Assembly: GCA_020747065.1 (NCBI GenBank)
Contig: JAGMVK010000014.1
Location: forward strand, 1 to 64,000
Length of the DNA: 64,000 bases
Source: Cadophora sp. MPI-SDFR-AT-0126
Lineage: Eukaryota > Ascomycota > Leotiomycetes > Helotiales > Ploettnerulaceae
Direction of reading: 5' to 3'
Positions within the stretch are counted from its first letter, which is position 1, and each line of letters starts with the position of its first letter. The notes beneath the pieces were generated by a model, which did not search any database, was not told the DNA's origin, and saw only the letters and a list, made by a program, of their open reading frames with translations. The translations under genes were made by a program, and so were the position numbers. Positions 48,787 through 59,625 of this stretch are shown here, one piece after another.

Positions 48787-50604
48787 ACGTCTAACCCCCC
48801 CCCTTCCGGCCACCCCCCCCCTTCCGGCTACCCCGCTATTTACGTCACCTGATTTTCAACACTTAATAACTCTATTCTGCGTTAACCTTTATATATAATA
48901 TTGTAGACTCTGAATCTTTATTTGATTCTGATTTTATAAGTTCAATTTAATATTCTTTAGCTGCGATTTAAGTCTCCTTAATTACATGTATTATTATAAA
49001 CTAGGAATTTAGATTAATTAAGACTTTCCTCTTTTTCCTTAGCTATACTTACTTTAATCTTTCTTTTAATTCTTTAACTTTTATATTTACCTTCCCTAAT
49101 TTATAATCTTTTTCGTTTATTTCTTTTATAACTTTTTTAAAGAGTAAACACTTAACTAAAAGTTAGTTATATAACTTACTAATTAGAGTATAAATCTATA
49201 CGTATATCTCTTTCTAATTCTTTAGAGTATATAACTTAATTAAAGTATTAGAAACCTCTAGAAATAGTATTAGTGTCTCTTAAGGCTTTAGAAGAATTAG
49301 ATTTATCAATTTATTACTATTTTCTAGAAGTAAAGGGCTTATTAATAGCTTTACTATAGAGACTAGCTATAGACTTATAGATTTCTACTTAGACTTAATA
49401 TTTAAAGCTATAATACTCTCTTAGCGTACTCTCTTATAGTATATAAGGAAATTACGCTTACTAATTAGTGTAGAATTAATTATTGAACTTAACTTTTAAA
49501 GCTCTTTCTAGTAGATACGCTTAAGAAATGAAAAAACTATTAAATTAAGAGGTTATAAGATATATAACGTATATATAAGTAAGAAAAGAAGGTGTATATT
49601 ATACTTAAGGTACCTCTAAAGGAAATCCGTAATCTTATAGCTCTTATAGCTATCTAGAATAAGGAATCTTACTAAATAATCACGTAGTTCCGTTTAAGGG
49701 ATAAAGACCTTTTTTAGTTATTCTAGAGCTATTTAGTTAATTATTTACTTATTATTTATAGCTATAAAGTACTATAAATTAAATATATCTAATTAAGATA
49801 AAAACTATTACTATTAGACTATTTTTCCCTTATAGATTATAATCGGAAAGGTAAAGGCGCTTATAGCAGATATACACTTAATAATTATTATCTAAGTATA
49901 TAAGCTTAGCTATTTCCCTTAAACCTTCCGGCTTTCTATACTCCTTACAATATATCTATTAAGACTATAACCTTCTATAATACTTATTTCGTTTATATTC
50001 TATTATTAAGAAACTAGAATTGCCTTAATATCCAAAATCTCTAATTTTTAGAACTATAATTTAATAACTTTAGAATAAGCGTAGTTAATACATATAAAAT
50101 TAATATATATTTACCTCTTAATCTTAAGAATAGGATTCCGGGCTAAAAACTATACTATTTAGTGTTTTCTAAGTGAGTAATAGTCTCCTTAAAGGACTAG
50201 AAGCCTTTCTCTAAAAACCTATATTTATATATAAGTAACTCTATAGCTAAGAGCCTCTTAAGTTAAAATCTAATTAATTAATCGATTCTCTACTACTGTA
50301 GGGAGCTTTTATAAGTAGCTAGCACCTTCCTTACGTAATTATGTTATTACGTTACAGTTTATAAGAGTAGACCTTAGAACACTCTACTTAAGTAATACTT
50401 TCCGTAAGAACTTACTACCTACTACTTCTTTAAGGGCATATATAATGTTATATTTAGTATACTAAGGCTTTATAATATTATTAATTTATATTCTAAATTT
50501 TAAAAAAATCGATTAGAGATTAGAATATTAAATAATTATTGAAGTTAGGTGGTATAAAGAGCGGTGAGGTTAAGCGAGGTGGCCGGAAGGGGGGGGTTAG
50601 ACGT
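48787..50604 (-). mobile_element. Pogo-type DNA transposon, RIP-inactivated
   Basis: 1,818 bases with TA at both sides (48,785-48,786 and 50,605-50,606). The ends are inverted repeats starting ACGTCTAACCCCCCCC with TTCCGGCCACC. On the minus strand, about 49,160 down to 48,980, the reading follows the usual C-terminus of Fot1/pogo transposases: a charged coiled coil (N-I-K-V-K-E-L-K-E-R-L-K) then R-K-K-R-K-V and a final N-S-x-F. The rest is filled with RIP stops. It shares its terminal motifs with the MITE at 38,208-39,008. Confidence 0.75.
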
Positions 50605-51392
50605 TAGATTAGGACTTCCTCCATTTGCTACTCGCCGACTCAGTTGTAACCATCCATCCAGAATTTAAAGAAATGCAAGTATGGGGTTCTGGGGTAAGGC
50701 TAAATTTGGACGGCAAACCCCTAACCTACAAGAACCACAACAGAATTGCATCAACAAACACTTCGGGGTCTCCATTCTAAGAGCATGGATGGCCATTCAT
50801 CTATCGGTAAGCATGCTGATCATAGGTCCCAAAATTTCAAAGATTAAGCCAGAGAGGACGATGGTCCTATCATACACAAGGGCATACACACCATGTCAAA
50901 TCCGCTTGCCTTCACTTACGGACGCACGTAATCCCCTTTGCTCACGCACTCGGGACAATCTCTCGCGAGGCTGTCAGCCACCAATTGCAACATCATGGTC
51001 CCAAGAGCAAGAGTGGGCTGGCATAAGGTTTGTGGAGCCAGTGCTTAACCCCGCCCAATGTCGATCCGCAGCGTCTGGTTGCTGGAAAAACCCGATTATT
51101 CTGCCTGAAGGGAAATCTGGGCAGCGCAAGATGCGGTTGCTATTCAGGCGGAATCCCCGAGTGTGGGGTTGCTTGGGTGGGGCAAACTTCACGTGGAGTG
51201 ACCCTTGACCAGAGAGCCGGAGGATAGATGAGCGATGTGAGGCTTTAGTAACGTCATGATAGATAGATAGGATAGGTATATAATTCCTTCCAGCTTTGTT
51301 GAGTGAACTTTTTTTGTTTGAAGTCATCTCGGCATTTCTTAACATTTGAACATCTCCAAAAGCCCTTTTAGAATTTCCGGGAACATATCATC
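50605..51392. other. Intergenic, upstream of oxidoreductase
   Basis: No gene supported. A plus-strand frame at 50,681-51,208 is Pro/Arg-rich without motif. The final 100 bases before 51,393 are presumably the leader. Confidence 0.5.
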
Positions 51393-52805
51393 ATGAAGAA
51401 GTACGCGATCATTGGCCTGGGCGGCCGTAGTAGTTTCTTCTACTCTGCACTGGCAAAGGACTTCAAAGCTAGTTCTGTCATAGTCGGGCTCTGTGATACG
51501 AATCAGACCCGGATGAATGTTGCCAACGACAATCTTGTATCGCTGGAATATCCTCCTGCGCCATTACCGACGTACAAGGCCCATGAGTTTGAGAAGATGG
51601 TGAAGGAAACGAAACCGGATGAGGTTATTGTGACGACAATGGATAGAACGCATGATATTTATATCATCAAGGCGTTGGAGTTGGGGTGTAATGTTATTAC
51701 TGAGGTCAGTAAATTTTCCAAAATATAAGATCTTAATGTTACATTGTACTGAATGGGACTATGGGACTAGAAACCCATGACTATTGATGAGACGAGATGC
51801 CAGGCTATCATTGATGCTGTGAAAAGAACGGGAAAGCAGGTCAGAGTGACGTTCAATTACCGTTACGCTCCACATAACACAAAGGTCTATGAGCTCCTAG
51901 GTATGCCCCTTCATCTCATTCTAACATCTAAACAATACTGACAGAAGCAAATAGGCGAAGGAGTGATCGGAAGAGTAAACTCTATCCACTTCGAATGGGC
52001 CCTTAACACCAGCCACGGCGCTGACTACTTCCGTCGCTGGCACCGTGACAAACGCAACGCAGGAGGTCTCCTCGTCCACAAATCCACCCACCACTTCGAT
52101 CTCATCAACTTCTGGCTTCGTTCCTCGCCCGTAAGTGTCATGGCCCAAGGCGGCCTAATGTTTTACGGACGCGAGAACGCCGAGAAGCGAGGCGTCACTG
52201 AATTCTACACTCGTGCCCATGGAAGCGAAGTCGCTAAGAAGGATCCGTTTGCCCTACATATGGAGGATCATGAGCAGTTAAAGAAGATGTATCTCGATGC
52301 GGAACATGAAGATTCGTATTATCGCGATCAGAGCGTATTCGGTGATGGCATTAGTATTGAGGATACGATGGGTGTTTTAGTGAAGTATGCGAGTGGGGCG
52401 ATCCTGACATACAGTTTGACGGCCTATGCACCGTGGGAGGGCTTCCGGGTTGTGTTCAATGGTACCAAGGGTCGACTGGAGCTGGACGTCGTTGAGCAGA
52501 GCTATGTGAACAGTGGTGGTGAGCAGGGTGCTGAAGGAGCGTTGGAGAAGTGTACGGTCACGCTGAGACCGCTCTTTGATAAGCCGAGGGAGATTGAGAT
52601 TCAGTCTGGTGAAGGAGGACATGGTGGTGGCGATCCAGTGCTGCTGAATGATCTCTTTGGTGGGGGTGTTGGTGAGGATCGATTTGGGAGGGCGGCGGAT
52701 CATATTGATGGCGCGAGGAGTATTTTGACGGGTATTGCAGCGAATCGGTCCTTGAGGACTGAGGGTGTTGTATTGGTAAAGGATGTACTGGACTTGCGGC
52801 TTTAA
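51393..52805 (+). CDS. Gfo/Idh/MocA family NAD(P)-dependent oxidoreductase
   Basis: Three exons (51,393-51,704; 51,771-51,900; 51,955-52,805) join in frame to 430 residues. The N-terminus is a Rossmann fold ([10 protein letters not shown] at residues 4-13). E-K-P-M-T at about 104-108 holds the Lys that is conserved as a catalytic/nicotinamide-contacting residue in this family. V-H-K-S-T-H-H-F-D at 188-196 is the equivalent of the C-terminal domain motif with a catalytic His. Length is slightly above the usual 340-400 because of an insertion in the C-terminal domain. Family members oxidise or dehydrogenate sugars, inositol and related polyols; the exact substrate cannot be told from sequence. 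No signal peptide, so cytosolic. No transporter or regulator partner lies next to it. Confidence 0.85.
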
Positions 52806-53385
52806 GTGGAACTAGATCGTATAGATGGTAGGGGCGTTAGACCCAGATAGGGCAAAGAAGATCTGGGTGATACTTGTATGGGCTCGATACGCCTCATGGT
52901 GAATTGAAATCGGTTGCCTTCGCTCTGTTCGATCAGGCTCCTGGAAGGCATAGGGAGAGGCCTGGGAACATGTTTGCTGAATATGCTAATTGCTGGGCCA
53001 ATATCTCAACCGCGGATAGTCTCGTATCCATGTATTTGTGCTTGCTCCTCTGTACGACATTATTTTCAGTGCTTTTAATCCACTGCAATTAGTAGTAGGG
53101 ATTGAGAACTGGCACTGTATCGGCAGTGTCGTCTCCCCAGAGGGAAATTGTGAAAAGGACAAGCCAGCAATGGCTCGCTCTTGATACTTCGTTTCCAAAT
53201 CCACTTGGCTTGGAACTTCACAACTGGAAACTGGAGGTGACCAAATATCATTGCCTGATAGAGTGAATTCTAAGGCAAGAGAACTCCAACTCAATGAAAT
53301 ACAGCTAGGACGGCTGTGTCCAATCTTCAACCCTATGTACACATGCGCCCTCAGATTCTTCAATTCCAATATACCTAGGCACCTT
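52806..53385. other. Convergent intergenic gap
   Basis: No gene supported between the convergent oxidoreductase and NDUFA8 genes. Overlapping frames here are partly antisense to NDUFA8. Confidence 0.5.
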
Positions 53386-54188
53386 CTATGGTCCGTGGTG
53401 CGAGTAGATTTGTCGTGTTTTGAGGTGTACAGGAGTCTCGCCTTTGGGGGTGTCGGGAATGACTTTTTCGATTTTCTGGTTTCAAAGATGTCAGCATTGG
53501 AAATGGGAATCATCGATAGGATTTGTATCCAGCAATTGGACATAGAAAGTCCTTACCAGGTTGTCGAAGACGCATTTATTGAGCTTCCATTCTGCGGGTC
53601 TGCACTGCCAAAGTTGCTGGTTATTGTTGTCCAAGCAGGTCCAGTGCTTTCGAAATTCTGCCAGGCAGTGCTTGTTCACGTCCTCAATCCTACGAGACTC
53701 GCATTAGCCTCACATCCCCTCATTTCCTCCGAGGTCCGGTATTCTTTCTGCTTCGCGTCCCGCGACGCCTGTATAGAGCTCCTGATAATCTTCCCAGCAC
53801 TCATCCAGTCATATAGACTCTGCAGGACCAATAACGCATCTTCCCAAATCACCAATCAAGGCTGAACAGCACTTACACGCTCTTCGCGCATCTTGTAACC
53901 CTTCTGCCCTCCTTCAAGCAGTCTATCTCTCCCTTTCCCCCGCTCTCGGTCTTGCATTGCATGAAATCGTCATTGTAAGCCTTGCATCTTGCTCCGATGA
54001 AGAAACTGGCCGACAGTAATGGCGCTGAACTGCTTCCGATCTCCGTAACGGGTGGGATGTCTGCAGGTAGAGGTGTTGTGTCGATGAGCGTAGATTGATT
54101 GAATCTGCAATTGGAGTCTATCAGCTATATCCTGAGCATTGAGTAAAATCCTGAATGATGAGCAGTACCTGGCTGGTCTTCCCGACAT
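53386..54188 (-). CDS. NDUFA8: Complex I subunit NDUFA8 (20.8-kDa type)
   Basis: Minus-strand exons 54,188-54,169, 54,104-53,877, 53,689-53,557 and 53,475-53,386 join in frame to 156 residues. The first exon is only 20 bases (M-S-G-R-P-A-R). Four CX9C motifs are visible: C-K-A-Y-N-D-D-F-M-Q-C, C-L-K-E-G-R-R-V-T-R-C, C-L-A-E-F-R-K-H-W-T-C and C-R-P-A-E-W-K-L-N-K-C. This twin-pair arrangement and the D-T-T-P-L-P start identify NDUFA8, an accessory subunit of mitochondrial NADH:ubiquinone oxidoreductase that is oxidised and folded in the intermembrane space. The length is slightly short of the usual 170-185. It shares a 417-base divergent promoter with the Nup57 gene. Confidence 0.9.
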
Positions 54189-54605
54189 CCTGAAGGTATT
54201 TTTGGAGAAACCCAAGAGTTGTGAGAGGCTCAATTGCCAGCTCTAGGTTGGACGACGTCCAACGATCAAGCGATCTTCAACTTCTCACGTGACAATTATT
54301 GTACCTGGTCTCGAGAGCTTCACGTCGTCGCGAGAAAAAGTACGCCAACCTCATAGACCTGCAACCACCCAATAAAGGTCGCAATTGCAGCAACTCTGCG
54401 CAACCAGTTTCTTAAGCTCCATCTCCATCCCGAACCTCGAGAACTGCCCAATCTCCTTTGGTCCTTACCTGGCCTGCGCGCACCTTCGAATCTCTCACGC
54501 GTCCTGTTACTAGGCTGTCGAAGCTGGATCCGGTGCGATCATCACTTCATATACTTGACGCTCGACCAGTCTGCACGCAACCACTTACCTCCCAAAAATA
54601 TCAAT
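54189..54605. promoter_or_regulatory. Divergent promoter NDUFA8 / Nup57
   Basis: 417 bases separate the two start codons, so both promoters must share this stretch. No TATA box is obvious. The Nup57-side leader is pyrimidine-rich in part. Confidence 0.5.
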
Positions 54606-56103
54606 ATGTTCGGAACAACCAAGCCAGCGAGCGGCGGGCTGTTTGGCTCCTCGCTCAACACAAATACACAGCAATCTAGTGGTGGACTCTTTGGCTCTAC
54701 AGGAACGAATAATCAACAGAACCAGCAACAGCAAGGCAGCGGAAGTCTGTTCGGAAACTTGGGTCAGAGCACGCAGCAGAATCAAAACCAAGGCACTGGA
54801 GGACTATTTGGTAATCTAGGACAAAGTACACAAAATCAACAGCGACAAGGCGGAGGTTTGTTTGGCAATACGGCGCAGAACCAAGCTCAGCAGAGTGGTG
54901 GTCTTTTTGGTCAATCTCAAAATACTCAGCAGCAGCAATCCGGTGGCCTTTTCGGCGGTGGACTCAGCCAGAATCAAAACAATCAACAACAATCTAACAG
55001 TCTCTTTGGCGGCGGGCTGGGTCAGAACCAAAGCAATCAGCAGCAGCAGCAGCAAAGCGGTCTCTTTGGTAGTCTGGGCCAGAGCCAGAATAACCAATCC
55101 CAGCAGAATGGTCTCTTTGGTCAATCTTCACAACAAAACATTCCTCAATTGGGCCAAGGTGCATCATTATGGCAAGCAGCCAATAATACCGTAAATCCTC
55201 GTATGTATAATCAATTCGTTTCTGCCTCTCGTATTGATGTTATCCCAGGCGAGAAAAGTATTCCAGATCAGATGCAAACCGTACTTGAGAAATGGGACTC
55301 AGGAAACTCAAACTGTGTTTTTAAGCATTACTTCTACAATAAAGTCGATGATAATATGGCACCTTATTACCGACCAGGCCCAAATGAAGATCCAAAAGCT
55401 TGGGAGGAAGCTCTGTCGAAAAAGCCCGGTCCTGGATATATTCCTGTTCTTTGTGTAGGATTCAATCAAATGGGAGATCGAATTAAGCTTCAGCAACGCA
55501 ATCTATCGAACTTCAACACCCGCCTCCACGAAATCAACGCCTCGTTGACGAAGATGATGCAAGACCATGAGACCAAGACTAGCATCAGGACGATAGATGC
55601 GAGGAGAAAGCACGTGGTATTGAAGCAAAGATGTCTGGCATTGGCTACCAAGGTTCAAGTGCTCAGAAACCGAGGTTACGCAATGGCTGGTGACGAGGAG
55701 GATTTGCGGACGAAGTTGTTAGCCTTAGAGAAGAACATCACTGACCCTGGACTTGGTGCGAGAGGAGAGGAAATCTGGGCTAGAATGCTCATTGTTCAAG
55801 ATCGAGCTCGTACTTTGCGGAATGAGATCGAGAAGGCGGGCGCTGAAGCTTCAGATGTGTTGGATGAAGAGACGAGTAGACAGGCGAAGAAGGTACGTTC
55901 CCCATTCTGCATGAAATACAATTTCTCATAATTTGCAGGTATTGGAGGATTACAACACTCAACTTTCCCATCTTAAAGGAGAGCTTGAGTCTATCCACAA
56001 GGAGTTTCTAGACTGGCAGAAGGAGCAAGGAGCTCCCGTGGCACCGAGAGCCAAAGAGACGACGAAGAATGATACCCAGGCCAGACGCCTTCAATTCGTT
56101 TAG
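54606..56103 (+). CDS. NUP57: Nucleoporin Nup57/Nup54 homologue
   Basis: Two exons (54,606-55,892; 55,939-56,103) join in frame to 483 residues. About residues 1-195 are GLFG-type FG repeats (G-G-L-F-G, G-S-L-F-G) spaced by Gln/Asn/Ser-rich linkers. Then comes the conserved alpha domain: [12 protein letters not shown], then long coiled coils to the end ([20 protein letters not shown]). This layout is that of Nup57 (Nup54 in animals), which forms the central channel trimer of the nuclear pore with Nsp1 and Nup49. The start at 54,606 (M-F-G) is chosen over an in-frame ATG 51 bases upstream because family members begin with M-F-G. Confidence 0.9.
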
Positions 56104-56517
56104 CGACAAACAAAGGATGCATCAAACCTTGTATATCATAGAGATGTGTTAAATAATTTGCGTCCAGGGATTCTATCCGATTGAGAATGAACATCAAGTC
56201 CCAGTCACGTGAATGTATAAGCCTTGGCAACACGAAGCAATTTCGAATTTGAAGTGTGCCTGCTTCAACTACCATTCAAAGTCCGCCCTCTGGAAAATAT
56301 TATACGGATTCGACTCGGACTATCCGACCCGCAATCTTTGAATGCTTCCTCAAAAGGCGGTCACGTGAGTTATCTTTTTTCGCGCCGAACTGAACGAGTG
56401 ACTCACACTTCTATCTGTAGAATAAAGGATTCTTGTGTCTCGTTTCTTCCAAGTTTGAAGACTCCCGGACAGCTCTCGTAATCCACAATCTAGTCAATTG
56501 AAACCCATCGCTTCCAA
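56104..56517. other. Intergenic gap
   Basis: About 410 bases, holding the end of the Nup57 transcript and the promoter of the acetyltransferase. No gene seen. Confidence 0.5.
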
Positions 56518-57397
56518 ATGTCCAACTTTGAGCCCAAAGGAGACATCGTCTCTGGCCCTCTCGCCCTCCCACCCGATCCAAACAAAATCCTCACCGGTCA
56601 ACACTCCTTCTCCCTCATACCACTCACCAAAATCCATGTCCCTGGTCTCTATGGTTCCCTATGCGGCCCCCAAAACGATCACTTGTACACCTACTTGCCT
56701 GCTGGGCCATTCCATACCTTAGACTCATTTTCCGCACATGTCGACTCCCTGCTCACAAGCCCAATCTTCTTCCCTTACACCATAATGTCTGCAGCCTCCT
56801 CACAAGAACCAGTGCCAATCGGCATCATCACATTCATGAACATCGTCCCCTTGCACCGTACCATTGAAATTGGACACGTCCTCTACGGCACCACGCTCCA
56901 ACGGACACCTGCAGCCACTGAAGCCAACTACCTGCTTATGCGCTATGCATTTGAGGAGTTGGGATATTTGAGGGTGGAGTGGAAGTGTAATGATTGGAAT
57001 GAGCCGAGTAAGAGGGCGGCTGTCAGACTGGGATTTGTGTATGAGGGGACTTTCAGGAAACATTTGGTGGTGAAGGGCAGGAGGAGGGATACCGCTGTAA
57101 GTGTTTACTGTTTTTCGACCCCGAGCCTCTTTATTTTTGAGAGAGAGCGGGGGTGAGGGAAGGATTTCGCTCGCTTTCATTTTTGTGCCTTGTGAGATGT
57201 GGAAGACTTGAGGATTCAGATTAATGGAAACCAATGCTAAGTTTCTGCAGTGGTATAGTTGCTTAGATGATGAGTGGTTTCGTGAGGGCAGGATGAGTGT
57301 CAAGAAGGGGTTGGAGGGGTGGCTTGAGAAGAGTAATTTCGATGAGAGTGGCAAGCAGATTAGGAAGTTGGAGGAGGTCAGGGAGGGATTGGTGTAA
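56518..57397 (+). CDS. GNAT-family acetyltransferase (RimJ/RimL type)
   Basis: Two exons (56,518-57,096; 57,251-57,397) join in frame to 241 residues. The fold is visible: P-I-G-I-I-T-F-M-N-I as strand 4 after a variable N-terminal part, I-E-I-G-H-V-L-Y as the strand leading to the acetyl-CoA site, then R-T-P-A-A-T-E-A-N-Y-L-L-M-R-Y-A-F, V-E-W-K-C-N-D-W-N and S-K-R-A-A-V-R-L-G-F-V-Y-E-G-T-F. That last motif is typical of RimJ/RimL-like GNAT enzymes. The final exon supplies W-Y-S-C-L-D-D-E-W, the conserved end strand. The substrate is unknown. Similar fungal proteins are about 230-250 residues, so length fits. Likely cytosolic. Confidence 0.85.
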
Positions 57398-58883
57398 AGG
57401 GAGCTGGCCCCAAGTCGATATGTTTACGCGAGGATTCCTCTGCCGGGTTTGTTTAAAAGGAAATGACGCCAATTGAAATTTCTAGACTTTTTAAGGACGT
57501 TCTACCGACACGACAGGCAATTTTACCCGAAAGAGTTGCATGGAAAACATTTCTATTGTTATTTAAAACAGACCTGATGAGCACACATTCAGGATCGAGA
57601 TCCTTGGGGAGAAAGCCATATAAAACAAGGTGGTAAACGAGGGCATCATAATTACCTGCCACCTGCACAATAGAACATATTTCCCAGTAGAACTGGAGAT
57701 CTTTAGGCTAGAAGTACCCTGACAATGCACTTGGTGACTTGCAGAGTCCAATCGGACAATCATAAAAGCATAGAGTTATTTTTGATGGGAGGAGGGATGA
57801 TACCGGTAAGAACCTGTTAGCAAGAACTTATCTGATAGACTTCGATCTTGTATGGTTCGGTTCCAGCATAGTATGACCGTCTTGGCGACTTCTTCTTCCT
57901 GTTACAGTTCTATGACAAATTGGCAGTCCCTTGCCACATTCTGGATTGCTATCATTCGTCGCGTTTTCAAGACCCAACCTGGACAGGTACAACTTGTTGG
58001 GCAATCCTCTGATGAGTCTGGATTTGTCGTGCAGGTCCTATTATGTCAGTGCTCTGGCTTCAAGAGCTCTACATCCAGCATAGATTCTAGCTTCAGTGCT
58101 GTTTTCATCTCTCGAGAAATACAACTACACCTCCCCGCTCTTATGTAGCTGGCGGCAAGTCGCATTTGAATAGAACAGTGAGCGCCTGCCCTAGACGCCA
58201 CGAGACGTAACATCAAGACTTCCTTTTCTCTCATTCACTTGATTAGTAGAAGCCGCGTGTAAGTGGATCCCGAAGGACGCCCTCTCACGCGCCCTCTTTG
58301 CACATCCGACTATCTGGACACTTCCCGGCAGACGCCCTATGTGTAAGGGGAATCGCTCCACTGAGCGGAGAAACATAAGATATCCGAGAAGACTTCCGAA
58401 GGGATAGCCCACCGGCTAAATATAGCCAATAGATGGAATTTTAGTGAACCGAACACGCTTGACATTTGTTTCCAAGACCCGAGAAGTTGTCAAAGATGTG
58501 CTTTATACTCGGTGGCTTCAAACATGTCAAACTTGACGTGGTAAACTGGGCAAAGACTCCAAGGCTCGATTCTCAACAGAAGGAGAGATAATGTAAATGA
58601 AATGTTCAATCTACCAATCACACTTTAGTCGTTTATTGCTCCTCTCCCAGGATCCCAAAATACAAGGTTGGACCACTGGATCGATCCAAGGTCTACTTGC
58701 AGCCGAACGGATGTCGTGGAAGAGAGGTATTCATTCTACATATTTGACACGTATCGTGCCTGGTCTTTGTCTACCACCCTGTCGTTATCCCTCCAAGATG
58801 CCATGCTCCAATATACAATCCTTCTCCGACCATAATATACAGTCCTCGTAGTCGTACAGCTTCCTTGCCGTCCATCTCCCGCC
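57398..58883. other. Long gap, no gene recognised
   Basis: About 1.5 kb of balanced composition. Short frames on both strands (for example 57,852-58,148 plus and 58,191-58,412 minus) lack motifs and exon structure. No tRNA-like cloverleaf was found by eye. Confidence 0.45.
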
Positions 58884-59155
58884 TTACACAAGCTTCGTGA
58901 CAACATCGATCGCAAACGGTGCTGAGCATAACGGGTCAGTACATGATATCACAGCTGTAGCGGATGTTACAGAGCTCTGAGCACATACACAAGTACAGCA
59001 GAACGGCTCCTACGATGACTTTCTGTATAGTCAACGTCGCCTCGGCCTCGGAAGCCTTCAAATCGGCGGCGCTCATTGGGGGTGGTGCTGCAAAAGCATC
59101 AGCAAACGTCCAAATTTAACCTAACTTTTGGAGATAACTCACGTCCTCCGAACAT
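58884..59155 (-). CDS. TOM5: TOM complex subunit Tom5
   Basis: A tiny spliced gene. Minus-strand exons 59,155-59,143, 59,087-58,989 and 58,921-58,884 join in frame to 49 residues. The protein begins M-F-G-G-P-P-P-P, has a short acidic helix (A-A-D-L-K-A-S-E-A-E-A), and a single C-terminal membrane anchor (V-I-V-G-A-V-L-L-Y-L-S-P-F) followed by a short tail. Size, order and the L-L-Y-L-S-P-F motif match fungal Tom5, the small receptor-linked subunit of the mitochondrial outer-membrane import pore. The first exon has only 13 bases, so automatic annotation easily misses it. It is divergent from the GCV2 gene. Confidence 0.85.
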
Positions 59156-59625
59156 TTTTGTGGGTTCTGAAGCTGGGAAAGGCTGGGTGTTCTCGTCTTA
59201 TTGATGTTGGTAGACTGGATTGGCGGACGCGGAAATTCTGGCGCGCCCTTTTTTGACATCGCCAGGGTCCATGCTGGGGTTGTGGCGCTAAGAAGAGCTG
59301 TGGCGTATATTTTTGTTTGGCGTGTAATTGACAAGAACTAATTTTCTGAACTTTACATGATTGATTCAATCCCACTCTCACTTTTCATTGAAAAGTTCAA
59401 GTCGTCTTCCGGGAGGATATCAATCAAGTCAATTGAAAAACCAAACATCGACAATCGCCCCTATTCCTCAGTCTATCTTATCATATCTGCTATGAGGGGT
59501 TGAGTACCATTGGTTCCTAAACCGCCCGAGCCCCGCCATTGAGTCTCCCCAGATAGATAAACAGCTGCCCTGTTGCCCTCACCGACCTTATTTTCAAATT
59601 GCGGGCACGGCGAGCTCTTCAAAAG
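59156..59625. promoter_or_regulatory. Divergent promoter TOM5 / GCV2
   Basis: 470 bases between the two start codons, so both promoters lie here. Two short minus-strand frames are visible, but they lie over the TOM5 leader and are taken as chance. Confidence 0.5.

Noticed and set aside
50681..51208. 175-residue plus-strand frame
   Set aside because: Low-complexity composition, no motif, and an overlapping minus-strand frame of equal quality; treated as chance in the region upstream of the oxidoreductase.
53251..53865. 204-residue plus-strand frame
   Set aside because: Antisense to NDUFA8, whose four exons and CX9C motifs explain the sequence.
59599..59625. Upstream extension of the P-protein frame
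   Set aside because: It would need a non-ATG start; the ATG at 59,626 gives a normal mitochondrial presequence.
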